Shown here one piece after another: positions 1 to 6,182 of a stretch of DNA of 41,763 nucleotides. Origin of the DNA: a virus; IMG/VR virus record IMGVR_UViG_3300005533_000055, positions 1-41,763 of that record; one strand, given 5' to 3'. Position 1 is the first letter of the stretch. Each line of letters begins with the position of its first letter. The translations under genes were made by a program, and so were the position numbers. The notes beneath the pieces are model-generated. The model was not told the DNA's origin. It saw only the letters and a program-made list of their open reading frames with translations, and did no database searches.

Positions 1-26
1 TCCGCGTTCGCGCGGTGCGCTCCGGT
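1..26 (+). repeat. DGR variable repeat VR2, 3' portion with IMH-like end
   Basis: Bases 1-26 align with the last 26 bases of TR (1210-1235). The only differences are at TR adenines: AC of an AAC codon becomes TC, and CAC becomes CGC. After the shared GGT the sequence continues CAG, as in VR1, whereas TR continues GAG. This is the usual VR-versus-TR difference at the initiation of mutagenic homing end. The invariant last 21 bases are identical in VR1, VR2 and TR. Confidence 0.85.
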
Positions 27-32
27 CAGTAA
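1..32 (+). CDS. 3' end of DGR target protein 2 (partial)
   Basis: The first 29 bases read in frame (from base 3) as RVRAVRSGQ followed by TAA at 30-32. This matches the end of the variable repeat of the complete target gene just downstream, including the terminal CAG where the template has GAG. It is therefore the C-terminal end of a second DGR-diversified protein. The rest of that gene is most likely the truncated DUF1566-like gene at the right end of the window (41413-41763), with the two halves separated by the contig break. Joining the ends is an inference from the matching repeat halves, not something seen directly. Confidence 0.8.
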   Translation, partial: RVRAVRSGQ

Positions 33-65
33 CTCGGCTTTTGATTCTTTCGCCAGGGGATCTCA

Positions 66-641
66 ATGACTTCACTCGCCACCGAATTCCGCAAGCTGAT
101 CGCGGAGCGCATCCACACCGCCTCCGCGGCCGAAGTATTCGCGATCGCTCACACGCTCTGCGCCGCGAACGAGACGCCGGTCGTTCGTGCAGCTCCGGCG
201 CCGCAGATCGACGAGCGCTTCACGCGGCTCGGGAAGGACGGCCGGCCGACGATGGACGCGCAGGACGATTGGGTCGCCGTCTATGACTCGAAAACGAACC
301 TGACCTGGACGCGTCGAGTACTCGACTGCGGCGCGAAACCATGGGCCGATGCGTTGAAAGCCGCGTCCCAGGTCAGGCTCTTCGGCAAGGACGACTGGCG
401 CGCGCCGACGATCGAAGAGCAGCTCTCGATCATCGATTACACGCGTTGCGATCCGGCGGTCGACACGAGCTTCTTCGACGGCGACGCCGGCTGGTGTTGG
501 ACGTCGACGCCTGCGGCATCCCCCGCGGGCTACGCGTGGGGCGTCAACCTGGACTTCGGCGATTCCCTCCGCGGCTACCAGGCGGACGACAACCTCGTTC
601 GCGCGGTGCGCTCCGGTCAGCAGCTAGGCCTATCGGTCTAG
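66..641 (+). CDS. DGR target protein 1, DUF1566/Lcl-type C-type-lectin-like fold
   Basis: This 191-residue protein ends in a DUF1566 (Lcl_C)-like domain, marked by DLTWTR-type sequence, WRAPTIEEQ, a WCWTSTP strand and a closing RAVRSG. These features are typical of DGR-diversified ligand-binding modules with a C-type lectin fold. Residues about 153-184 are encoded by VR1. The mutable positions, which are AAC-derived codons in TR, appear here as Gly, Asp, Phe, Leu and Tyr. An AGGGGA ribosome site precedes the ATG. No signal peptide or membrane segment is visible in the N-terminal half. It lies directly downstream of the other target gene's end and five bases upstream of avd, so the cassette is probably one transcript. 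The ligand is unknown. It is not next to the tail genes, so a virion location is not assured. Confidence 0.88.
   Translation: MTSLATEFRKLIAERIHTASAAEVFAIAHTLCAANETPVVRAAPAPQIDERFTRLGKDGRPTMDAQDDWVAVYDSKTNLTWTRRVLDCGAKPWADALKAASQVRLFGKDDWRAPTIEEQLSIIDYTRCDPAVDTSFFDGDAGWCWTSTPAASPAGYAWGVNLDFGDSLRGYQADDNLVRAVRSGQQLGLSV
520..617 (+). repeat. DGR variable repeat VR1
   Basis: This 98-base repeat aligns without gaps to TR at 1138-1235. I count 14 mismatches and all fall at adenines in TR (A to G, T or C). The other 11 TR adenines are unchanged and no non-adenine base differs. The repeat starts in a run of five C and ends in the shared CGCTCCGGT, after which VR reads CAG and TR reads GAG. Adenine-specific substitution is the signature of DGR mutagenic retrohoming. 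Confidence 0.95.
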
Positions 642-645
642 GCCG

Positions 646-1077
646 ATGCGCTCGCAGCTGCCGCCCATCGTGAAGAGCGCCGCGCGCGTGACGGCGGTGA
701 TCGAGGAAGCCGTTTCGCGGTTTCCCCGGCGCCACCGTTACACCGCCGGCGCCGATCTTCGCCAGGCGGCGCGCGATGTCAATCGGCGGGCGCATTACGC
801 CTGGCGCGATCGGAAGGCGCAGCTGCAGCGCGTCCGCGAGCTCGTGCTCGCGGTCGACGACCTCAAGCTCGAGCTGCAGTTGGCCAAGGACATCAACGCG
901 TTCGTGAGCTTCGCGCAGTTCGAGGCGATCGCGGAGCTCGTCAGTTCTCTCGGCAGGCAGGTAGGGGGATGGCTGAAGGCGCTGCGGAGCTCGGGCCAGA
1001 ATGTACGTGACCCTGATCACGTACAGCGTGCCCCGATACTGAGTTCCCTTTCGGCCTCGCAAGAGGCAAATCCGTGA
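646..1077 (+). CDS. avd: DGR accessory variability determinant (Avd-like four-helix protein)
   Basis: This is a 143-residue, highly basic, helix-rich protein. Its length, charge and position between the target gene and the RT match Avd, the pentameric four-helix-bundle protein that binds the DGR RT and template RNA and is required for mutagenic cDNA synthesis (family knowledge). Visible features are a basic helical segment (RRHRY...DVNRRAHYAWRDRK), an acidic/basic helix (RELVLAVDDLKLELQLAKDIN) and an amphipathic helix (FEAIAELVSSLGRQVGGWLKAL), the last two resembling the Avd and 23S rRNA intervening-sequence protein fold. The stop overlaps the RT start as GTGA, implying translational coupling. 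The C-terminal tail after about residue 120 looks disordered. Confidence 0.82.
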   Translation: MRSQLPPIVKSAARVTAVIEEAVSRFPRRHRYTAGADLRQAARDVNRRAHYAWRDRKAQLQRVRELVLAVDDLKLELQLAKDINAFVSFAQFEAIAELVSSLGRQVGGWLKALRSSGQNVRDPDHVQRAPILSSLSASQEANP

Positions 1078-2360
1078 CGACGCAGTGCTACCGACAAGGA
1101 TGTGCTGAAGGGTCCCAACTGGAAGGGATAGCGCTGGCCCCCGCGGGCTACGCGTGGAACGTCAACCTGAACAACGGCAATTCCAACCGCAACAACCAGA
1201 CGAACGACAACCACGTTCGCGCGGTGCGCTCCGGTGAGTGTCGCTTCGCGGCGTCCTTCCGCGACCTCTACTCTGCCTGGCGGGAGGCCCGGCGCGGCAA
1301 GAAGCCGAGCCAGGAACAGCTCGCCTTCGATGCCCGCTGGATCGACCGGCTGCTCGAGATCCGCGACCGGCTGAATGATCTGAGCTGGCGGCCGAGCGCG
1401 CCGACCTGCTTCATCGCGACGGCGCCGAAGGCCCGGGAGATCCACGCGCCGGCGTTCGCGGACCGCGTGGTGCATCACTACCTGGTGCCGCGTCTCGAGG
1501 CGATCTTCGAGCCGATGTTCATCCACGACAGCTACTCGAACCGTAAGGGCAAAGGCACGCACGCGGCGGTCGATCGGCTGCGCGACTTCGTGCGCGAGGT
1601 CGCGAGCGGCCAGGGCGGCGGCTTCTACCTGCAGCTCGACGTCCGCAACTTCTTCAACTCCATCCACCGGCCGACGCTATACCGGCTGCTGAAAGCACAG
1701 ATGGAGCGGGCAGGCCTCGCGCTGCCGATCCGTCGTGCCGTGCATTCGCTGCTCGCGCACTCTACCGACAAGACGGGCGTCATTTACGCCTGCACCGAGG
1801 CCGAGCGCGCTGCCGTGCCGCCGCACAAGCGGCTCGAGAATTCGGCGCCCGGCTGCGGCATCGCGATAGGGAATCTCTCGAGCCAGTTCTTCGCGAACGT
1901 CTACCTCGACCGGCTCGACCAGTTCGTGAAGCACACGCTCAAGGCTCAGCGCTACCTACGGTACGTCGACGACCTGGTCCTTGTGCACCGCGACCGCGAG
2001 CAGCTCGAGGGGTGGCAGCGGCGGATCGCGGCCTTCCTGCACTACGAGCTCCGCCTCGAGCTCAAGCCGGACGCGAAGCTGCGGCAGCTCCGTTCCGGCA
2101 TCGACTTCCTCGGCTACGTCGTCTTCCCGACACACGCAGTCGTCCGCAGGCGGGTCGTCGCGCACGCCCGGTCGAAGCTGGCCGCGTGGGAACGGCGGCA
2201 CGTCCGCGCCGGCGAGATCTCGAACCGGCGCGGCGCGCTCGACGAGCTCCGGTCTACCTGGTCGAGCTACGCCGGCCACTTCTCACACGCGAGCAGCTAC
2301 CGGCTGCGGTGCCGGCTGTTCGATCGATTCAGGTGGCTCGCGAAGGCGCTGCCGCGATGA
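1074..2360 (+). CDS. DGR reverse transcriptase with in-frame template repeat
   Basis: This 428-residue ORF contains a DGR-type RT. It has QLDVRNFFNSI (about 187-197, first catalytic Asp), GNLSSQFFANVYLDRLD (about 266-282, the SQ motif that distinguishes DGR RTs), YVDD at 297-300 and a GIDFLGYVV motif. It copies template RNA into adenine-mutated cDNA for insertion at the VRs. The GTG start at 1074 overlaps the avd stop (GTGA) and has GAGG seven bases upstream. With this start, residues about 22-54 are encoded by TR itself. No in-frame ATG, GTG or TTG occurs between TR and the first RT motifs. The only alternative is the GTG at 1224 inside TR. About 380 residues remain after TR, close to a normal DGR RT. 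The 3' end overlaps the HTH gene as ATGA. Confidence 0.93.
   Translation: MTTQCYRQGCAEGSQLEGIALAPAGYAWNVNLNNGNSNRNNQTNDNHVRAVRSGECRFAASFRDLYSAWREARRGKKPSQEQLAFDARWIDRLLEIRDRLNDLSWRPSAPTCFIATAPKAREIHAPAFADRVVHHYLVPRLEAIFEPMFIHDSYSNRKGKGTHAAVDRLRDFVREVASGQGGGFYLQLDVRNFFNSIHRPTLYRLLKAQMERAGLALPIRRAVHSLLAHSTDKTGVIYACTEAERAAVPPHKRLENSAPGCGIAIGNLSSQFFANVYLDRLDQFVKHTLKAQRYLRYVDDLVLVHRDREQLEGWQRRIAAFLHYELRLELKPDAKLRQLRSGIDFLGYVVFPTHAVVRRRVVAHARSKLAAWERRHVRAGEISNRRGALDELRSTWSSYAGHFSHASSYRLRCRLFDRFRWLAKALPR
1138..1235 (+). repeat. DGR template repeat TR
   Basis: This adenine-rich block in an otherwise GC-rich region carries 25 adenines, mostly as AAC codons, which is the arrangement that gives maximum amino-acid diversity on adenine mutagenesis. 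It is 98 bases long, homologous to VR1 (520-617) and to both halves of VR2. After the shared end, TR reads GAG and the VRs read CAG (IMH* versus IMH). It lies inside the RT reading frame, in the same codon phase as the VRs. Confidence 0.95.
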
Positions 2361-2695
2361 GCCCCGCGTACCTCAGCGTCGGGCAAGCCGCTGAATTGCT
2401 TGGGTGCAGCGCCGATACGGTGCGCGCCTGGGCGCGCCGCGGTATCGTGCCGGGCGCGAAGTTGGGGAAGCTCTGGCGTTTCGACGCCGAGGCGCTTCGC
2501 GACGCGATCAAATCGAAGACCGCGGAGAAGAACGAACCATGCCGCTCTACCGACGAGCTCGGAGTCCCTACTGGTGGGTCCGCTTCTCGATCGGCGGCCG
2601 CCGCGTTCGCGAGTCTACCGGCACCAAAGACCGCGAGGCGGCGGAGCAGTACGAGACCGTCGCTCGTGCTCGTGCATGGCGGGAAACGCGCTTAG
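2357..2695 (+). CDS. Excisionase/MerR-type helix-turn-helix protein (Xis-like)
   Basis: The first about 60 residues form a classic excisionase-family winged helix (LSVGQAAELLGCSADTVRAW, then RGIVPGAKLGKLWRF and a helix ending DAIKS). Such proteins bind DNA at attachment sites as recombination directionality factors or act as small regulators. The ATG overlaps the RT stop as ATGA, so it is translationally coupled to the DGR. The reading frame runs 157 bases into the integrase gene. The tail from about residue 62 is Ser/Ala/Arg-rich and is simply the integrase N-terminus in another frame. Its position directly before the integrase favours Xis. Recombination function is inferred. Confidence 0.72.
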   Translation: MSPAYLSVGQAAELLGCSADTVRAWARRGIVPGAKLGKLWRFDAEALRDAIKSKTAEKNEPCRSTDELGVPTGGSASRSAAAAFASLPAPKTARRRSSTRPSLVLVHGGKRA

Positions 2696-3576
2696 GCCAG
2701 GCGACGCACGCCTGGAAGGACGCGGCTGCGCGGTGGGAGACCGAGACAGCGACGAAGCGCTCGGCCGACAAGGATCGGCAGATGCTGGCCTGGTTCGCGA
2801 AGAACGAGAAGTTCGCGAGCCTCGACGTCGCCGAGATCTCGCCCGATGTGATCGCGGCCGCGCGCGCGAAGCTCGCCGAGGGGCTCAGCGAGAACACGGT
2901 CAACAAGTACCTCGCGCTCGTGCGCGCAATCCTGCGCAAGGCCTCGAGCGAGTGGGGATGGCTCGCGGCCGCGCCGAAGGTGCCGATGTTCCGGATCCGG
3001 CCGCCGGACCCGCGCTTCCTGACGCGCGCGCAGTTCGGGAAGCTGATCCGGCACCTGCCGACGCACACCGCCGACATGGCGAAGTTCGCGGTGCTGACCG
3101 GGCTACGGCGATCGAACATCACCGGGTTGACCTGGGACCGCGTCGACCTCAAGCGCGGGACCGCGTTCGTGCCGGCGAGCCAGGCGAAGGGTGCGAAGGC
3201 GATCGCCGTGCCGCTGAGCGCCGAGGCGGTGCGCGTGCTGAAACGCTGGAAGGGAAAGCACGAGACGAGGGTCTTCGTGTTTCAAGGGGAACCAGTCCAC
3301 CAGGTCGCGACGAAAGCCTGGCGGAAGGCGGTCAAGGCGGCGGGGCTCGAGGAGGGCTTCCGGTTCCACGACCTGAGACACACCTGGGCGAGCTGGCAGG
3401 TGCAGGCGGAGACACCGTTGTCGGTGGTCCAGGAACTCGGCGGCTGGTCATCGTTCGAGATGGTGCGGCGCTACGCGCACCTGAGCCCGGCGCACCTCAA
3501 GAAGTACGCCGGGAGGGTCAAACTTGGCACACTGGCGGGGCACACTCGAAGGCACAAGGAGAAGCGCGGTGCTTAA
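2539..3576 (+). CDS. int: Tyrosine-recombinase integrase
   Basis: This 345-residue site-specific recombinase has an N-terminal arm-binding region with WWVRFSIGGRRVRESTGT, a SAM-like core-binding domain (about 60-145) and a catalytic domain. Catalytic residues visible are Arg190 (TGLRRSNITGL), His277 and Arg280 (HDLRH), Trp303 in the third His/Trp position (ELGGWSS) and nucleophile Tyr312 (RRYAHLSP). The start at 2539 is chosen because the fold begins there and a GGAGAAG ribosome site lies about nine bases upstream. The longer open frame to 2404 overlaps the Xis-like gene. It ends 13 bases before the tRNA-derived attP core, the usual int-attP arrangement. Confidence 0.95.
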   Translation: MPLYRRARSPYWWVRFSIGGRRVRESTGTKDREAAEQYETVARARAWRETRLGQATHAWKDAAARWETETATKRSADKDRQMLAWFAKNEKFASLDVAEISPDVIAAARAKLAEGLSENTVNKYLALVRAILRKASSEWGWLAAAPKVPMFRIRPPDPRFLTRAQFGKLIRHLPTHTADMAKFAVLTGLRRSNITGLTWDRVDLKRGTAFVPASQAKGAKAIAVPLSAEAVRVLKRWKGKHETRVFVFQGEPVHQVATKAWRKAVKAAGLEEGFRFHDLRHTWASWQVQAETPLSVVQELGGWSSFEMVRRYAHLSPAHLKKYAGRVKLGTLAGHTRRHKEKRGA

Positions 3577-3589
3577 GTCATTGATTAAA

Positions 3590-3634
3590 TGGTGGCTAGG
3601 GGGGGAGTCGAACCCCCGACCCCGGGGTTATGAA
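3590..3634 (-). other. attP core: 3' end of an elongator tRNA-Met (CAT)
   Basis: Read on the minus strand this is the anticodon loop TTCATAA, the 3' side of the anticodon stem (CCCCG), a variable loop, a perfect T arm (GGGGG, TTCGACT, CCCCC), the acceptor 3' strand CCTAGCC and ACCA. The 5' half is absent: the bases upstream of the loop (CCGGA) cannot pair with CCCCG, and no GGCTAGG acceptor strand occurs upstream. It is therefore a tRNA 3' remnant, not a gene, and restores the host tRNA-Met on integration. The TAGCCACCA end and GGGGTC variable region resemble elongator rather than initiator tRNA-Met. Confidence 0.88.
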
Positions 3635-3706
3635 TCCGGGATACGCATAGAGACGCGTGAATCGAACCCGGTAAAACCCGGGTTTCGGCGGGGGATCAAT
3701 GGGGCT

Positions 3707-3964
3707 GTGGCCGCTTACGGGCCGTTCTGGCGGCCTCTAATCGGCTCCGGTGGTACGAAAAGGGCACACTGCGGCCGCCTAGCGGCTGCCTTGGCGCTCG
3801 GCGCGTTGGCCACTGGCTGCGCTACCTGTCGCGAGCATCCCGTCGCGTGCGCGGCATCAGTGGTAGTCGTCGGAGTGATCGCCGCCCACGAGATCGATCA
3901 GCGACGGGGCAACCGGCAGGCGATCCAGCACCCGAATTGCTGGCCGAACTGCCCGGTCATGTAA
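3707..3964 (+). CDS. Possible small lipoprotein
   Basis: The open frame encodes a basic stretch, then LAAALALGALATGCATCREH, which looks like a lipoprotein signal with the Cys of the LATGC lipobox as acylation site. A second hydrophobic segment (VACAASVVVVGVIAA) and a short tail follow. The start is uncertain. GTG at 3707 is the nearest usable codon, and a longer frame from 3524 would run through attP and is unlikely. No clear ribosome site is seen. The gene lies between attP and the end of the late operon, a common place for accessory genes. The stop overlaps the next ATG (TAATG). I do not recognise a family. Confidence 0.42.
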   Translation: MAAYGPFWRPLIGSGGTKRAHCGRLAAALALGALATGCATCREHPVACAASVVVVGVIAAHEIDQRRGNRQAIQHPNCWPNCPVM

Positions 3965-4203
3965 TGCCGCGGGACCCGTTCAACCTGCCGCTGCAGCTGC
4001 CGATGCTGCCCTACCACACCCGGGCGTGGAACCAGGAGCACGCCGATCGGCACGTCGCGCTCCTCAATGCGGCGCGGGAGCGATTCGCTCGCGGACCCAA
4101 TCCGACAGCTCCTTCTGCCGGGCCGAGCACACCGCGTACGCCCGAACGTCCTGTTCGTGACACGCCTGAATCGCTTCTGCCTTGGCCTCTAGAGTTCGGC
4201 TAG
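3964..4203 (+). CDS. Hypothetical protein, convergent overlap with Rz1
   Basis: This 79-residue frame starts at an ATG overlapping the previous stop (TAATG). The N-terminal half (MPRDPFNLPLQLPMLPYH and a following helix) lies in otherwise non-coding DNA. The C-terminal half is Pro/Thr-rich and antisense to Rz1, so may be shadow sequence. No family is recognised. The TAATG coupling to the lipoprotein-like frame is the main support. Confidence 0.3.
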   Translation: MPRDPFNLPLQLPMLPYHTRAWNQEHADRHVALLNAARERFARGPNPTAPSAGPSTPRTPERPVRDTPESLLPWPLEFG

Positions 4204-4393
4204 CGAGGTCCGCCGGGAGCTGGCAGAGGATCGGCTGGCAGGCTTGCGTGAGCGTCTCCGGCTCCCGGTCGAGGTGCTCCTGGCAGACTCCACGCGGCGG
4301 CGTTCCAGCGCAGGCCGAAATTGCCAGACAGATCAGCGCAGCCGTGAGCGTCGACGACGACCTGCGGCAGCTTCCCGAATTGATCCTGGACAC
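4064..4393 (-). CDS. Rz1: Rz1-like outer-membrane spanin (o-spanin) lipoprotein
   Basis: This 109-residue lipoprotein has a basic N-terminus, a hydrophobic core and the lipobox ISAC, with Cys28 as predicted acylation site, followed by a Pro-containing, Cys-rich periplasmic part. O-spanins pair with the inner-membrane i-spanin and fuse the membranes in the last lysis step. The GTG start at 4393 is preceded by GGAGG about eight bases upstream. It begins inside the i-spanin gene in another frame and extends 136 bases past its end, which is the classic nested Rz/Rz1 layout. It ends the late operon. Confidence 0.85.
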   Translation of the reverse strand: MSRINSGSCRRSSSTLTAALICLAISACAGTPPRGVCQEHLDREPETLTQACQPILCQLPADLASRTLEAKAEAIQACHEQDVRAYAVCSARQKELSDWVRERIAPAPH

Positions 4394-4628
4394 GTTGCAG
4401 GCCTCCGTTCACGGCGTTGAGGAAGTCGAGAGTGCGGCCGCGCGCCGCATCGTCCGCGGCCGCGCGCGCCTGTAGCGCCGCGTTCGCCTTATCCAACGCC
4501 TGCGCATCGGCCGCGAGCTCGGACTTGTGGATCGATCCGGCCTCGTCGTAGCGGCCCTTCGCGTAGGAGCCGCCGAGCGCCAGCCCGAGGACGAGCAGCA
4601 GGACGCCGTAGATCTCGAGGCGGGTCAC
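4200..4628 (-). CDS. Rz: Rz-like inner-membrane spanin (i-spanin)
   Basis: This protein of about 142 residues has an N-terminal signal-anchor (IYGVLLLVLGLALGGSYA) followed by a long Ala/Lys/Asp-rich coiled coil (residues about 30-95) and a Pro-rich end. It would span the periplasm from the inner membrane and bind the o-spanin encoded within it. The start chosen is GTG at 4628, which has AGGGAG eight bases upstream and lies one base after the previous stop. A GTG at 4652 in the same frame would add eight residues and overlap the upstream gene. Confidence 0.85.
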   Translation of the reverse strand: MTRLEIYGVLLLVLGLALGGSYAKGRYDEAGSIHKSELAADAQALDKANAALQARAAADDAARGRTLDFLNAVNGGLQRVQDQFGKLPQVVVDAHGCADLSGNFGLRWNAAAWSLPGAPRPGAGDAHASLPADPLPAPGGPR

Positions 4629-4629
4629 G

Positions 4630-4914
4630 TTAGAAGCTCCCTTTCCGAACACCCGTCAACAGGTCGTCGACGACAGCGCTCTCGGTCCCGGGCCAGTGCG
4701 TGATGCGCGCGAAACCGTCCGCGTTCGGCTGATCGATGCCCGGCACTGGCGGCGAGAAGTAGGCGCCCGAGGCCTTCAGGCGCTTGACGAAATCGCGCGT
4801 GATGCAGTCCGGGCAGCTCGGCTGCCCGCAGCCTTCGACTGTGCCGCCGTCCTTGATCTCGCGCTGGCAGCCGTGGCCACCGACCGCCTGGATCTCGACT
4901 CGGAAAGTACCCAT
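4630..4914 (-). CDS. Conserved small phage protein with Cys cluster
   Basis: This 94-residue protein has a central cysteine cluster (GCGQPSCPDCITRDFVKRL) that could bind zinc, plus an upstream Cys, and ends with a THWPGTES motif. From memory, similar CPDC...REFV...L...HWPG proteins of unknown role occur next to spanin genes in proteobacterial phages. It sits directly upstream of Rz and is probably co-translated with it. No membrane segment is visible. Function is unknown. Confidence 0.75.
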   Translation of the reverse strand: MGTFRVEIQAVGGHGCQREIKDGGTVEGCGQPSCPDCITRDFVKRLKASGAYFSPPVPGIDQPNADGFARITHWPGTESAVVDDLLTGVRKGSF

Positions 4915-4960
4915 GAATTTCTCCAGTAATTACCCAGAAAGAAGGGGGTTATTTGTCAGT

Positions 4961-5326
4961 TCACGTCGCCTTGCCGACGCTCGCGAACAACGGGGAGGCC
5001 CACGGCGCCCATTTCCCGGTGGCGAGTTTTAAGCCGAGGTACACAAGCGGCTGGAAGATCGCGACCACGACCTCTAGCGGCACGGTGAGGTGGTTGGACA
5101 GGTAATGAGCCGCAGAGAACGTCGCGAACACCGCGCATACCCTGACGAGGTATCCGTGGGCATCGCCCTTCACGACGAGCGACAGCGGCCACTTGACCCC
5201 CTGCCCGACAGCAATGCCGGCAGCCCACGCAATCAGGATCGTGAGCGTCGGCCCCATCACAAGAAGCGCCGTATCGGTGGCGCCGAATGAATTGAGGATC
5301 TTGTTGACGACTGCCATCGTTTCCAT
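4961..5326 (-). CDS. Small multi-pass membrane protein, candidate holin
   Basis: This 121-residue protein has about three hydrophobic segments: ALLVMGPTLTILIAWAAGIA, VRVCAVFATFSAAHYL and VPLEVVVAIFQPLVYLGLKL. Size, topology and position among lysis genes fit a class I-like holin or holin accessory, but the sequence family is not recognised. It lies two bases downstream of the DUF5675-like candidate lysin and upstream of the spanins. Another small membrane protein could equally be the holin. Confidence 0.65.
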   Translation of the reverse strand: METMAVVNKILNSFGATDTALLVMGPTLTILIAWAAGIAVGQGVKWPLSLVVKGDAHGYLVRVCAVFATFSAAHYLSNHLTVPLEVVVAIFQPLVYLGLKLATGKWAPWASPLFASVGKAT

Positions 5327-5327
5327 G

Positions 5328-5771
5328 TCAGCTCCTAGTGATCGTCAGCGTGTGGCCAGCGCTGTTCGCGCCGAGCAGCGCGAGCAGATCCGCGATCGCG
5401 TCCTTGCTCGACTCGACCGCGGGCTCGACCTTGCCGGTCGCAGGGTCGAGCATCGGCAGGCCGTTGAGGCCGAGCGCGATGCAGCCGAGCAGTTGTGGCG
5501 CCCAGTTGGCGCTGTGGATCTCGCACCTTGAGCGGGTCCCGTGCCTGCCGTCTGCCGTGACGCCGAGCGATGGATTCTCAAGACACCATGTCCACGCCTG
5601 GTGCTTCGGCGAGAAGTACGGGATCAGGTCGTAGGTCCCCGCGGGCACGCACGACTGGTCTGCGGCGTTATTCCGCCACGGCAGCTCGAGCGTGTAGAGC
5701 GAGAGCTCGGCAGCCAGCATCGTCCCGGTCGTCGCGACGTCCCCGGGATGGGTGGTCATCAGCAGCTGCAC
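5328..5771 (-). CDS. DUF5675-like protein, candidate peptidoglycan peptidase (endolysin)
   Basis: This 147-residue protein matches the DUF5675 pattern: LYTLELPWRNN near the N-terminus, SCVPAGTYDLIP, a W-C-LEN strand, then IHSANWAPQLLGCIALG with His86 and Cys97. The His/Cys pair resembles an L,D-transpeptidase or carboxypeptidase active site, and DUF5675 proteins have been proposed as such enzymes in phages. No lysozyme, amidase or transglycosylase is visible elsewhere in the lysis cassette, making this the best endolysin candidate. It has no signal peptide, so export would need a holin. The enzymatic role is inferred. Confidence 0.7.
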   Translation of the reverse strand: MQLLMTTHPGDVATTGTMLAAELSLYTLELPWRNNAADQSCVPAGTYDLIPYFSPKHQAWTWCLENPSLGVTADGRHGTRSRCEIHSANWAPQLLGCIALGLNGLPMLDPATGKVEPAVESSKDAIADLLALLGANSAGHTLTITRS

Positions 5772-5782
5772 GGACGGTCACC

Positions 5783-6178
5783 TCAGCTGCAAGGCGGCCG
5801 TGAAAGCTGCTGACCGCTATTGAGCCTCTGGTAGCGAAGCTCGAGGTCGTCCAGATGGAGCTGCTCGGAGTAGCGGAGCTGGACTGGCAGCCGGCCGCAA
5901 AGAATCTCCGAGACGATGCGTATCTCGCCGGCGAGCTGCAGTTTCAGGATCTCGTTGAGCTGCTCGCTATGCAGCGCGAGCTGCTGCTTGACGGACGCGA
6001 GGTCATCGGCTTTCGCCCACGGCCCCGGCAGCATCGGTGCGAAGCGATCGCAGACGTAAGCGATCCACAGGCCGGCGACGATGACGGCACAGAGGAACAC
6101 GATTCGCAGCGAGCGCGTGTCCTTCGAACCGAGAAAGCGCGTGACCAGGCTGACGGCCGTGTCGACGGTCTCCGGCAC
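5783..6178 (-). CDS. Single-pass membrane protein with coiled coil, lysis region
   Basis: This 131-residue protein has one strong transmembrane segment (LRIVFLCAVIVAGLWIAYVC, about residues 24-43) followed by a heptad-rich helix (DDLASVKQQLALHSEQLNEIL). It could be a holin, antiholin or i-spanin-like protein. A separate Rz is already present, so holin/antiholin is more likely. The family is not recognised. It is tightly packed between the candidate lysin and a 51-residue membrane peptide. Confidence 0.65.
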   Translation of the reverse strand: MPETVDTAVSLVTRFLGSKDTRSLRIVFLCAVIVAGLWIAYVCDRFAPMLPGPWAKADDLASVKQQLALHSEQLNEILKLQLAGEIRIVSEILCGRLPVQLRYSEQLHLDDLELRYQRLNSGQQLSRPPCS

Positions 6179-6182
6179 GATG

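Noticed and set aside
3590-3665. A complete tRNA-Met gene on the minus strand
   Set aside because: Only the 3' half folds. The 5' acceptor strand and D arm are absent and the anticodon stem does not pair, so it is an attachment-site remnant.
3655-3690. A second T-arm-like sequence and AACCCGG/CCGGGTT hairpin beside attP
   Set aside because: The T stem does not pair and there is no acceptor end. The hairpin has no T tract. It could be an integrase arm or chance; not enough to annotate.
3655-4064. Host DNA at the boundary next to attP (window as integrated prophage)
   Set aside because: The sequence on both sides of the attP core leads into phage genes and the core occurs once, so an integrated prophage with attL and attR is not supported.
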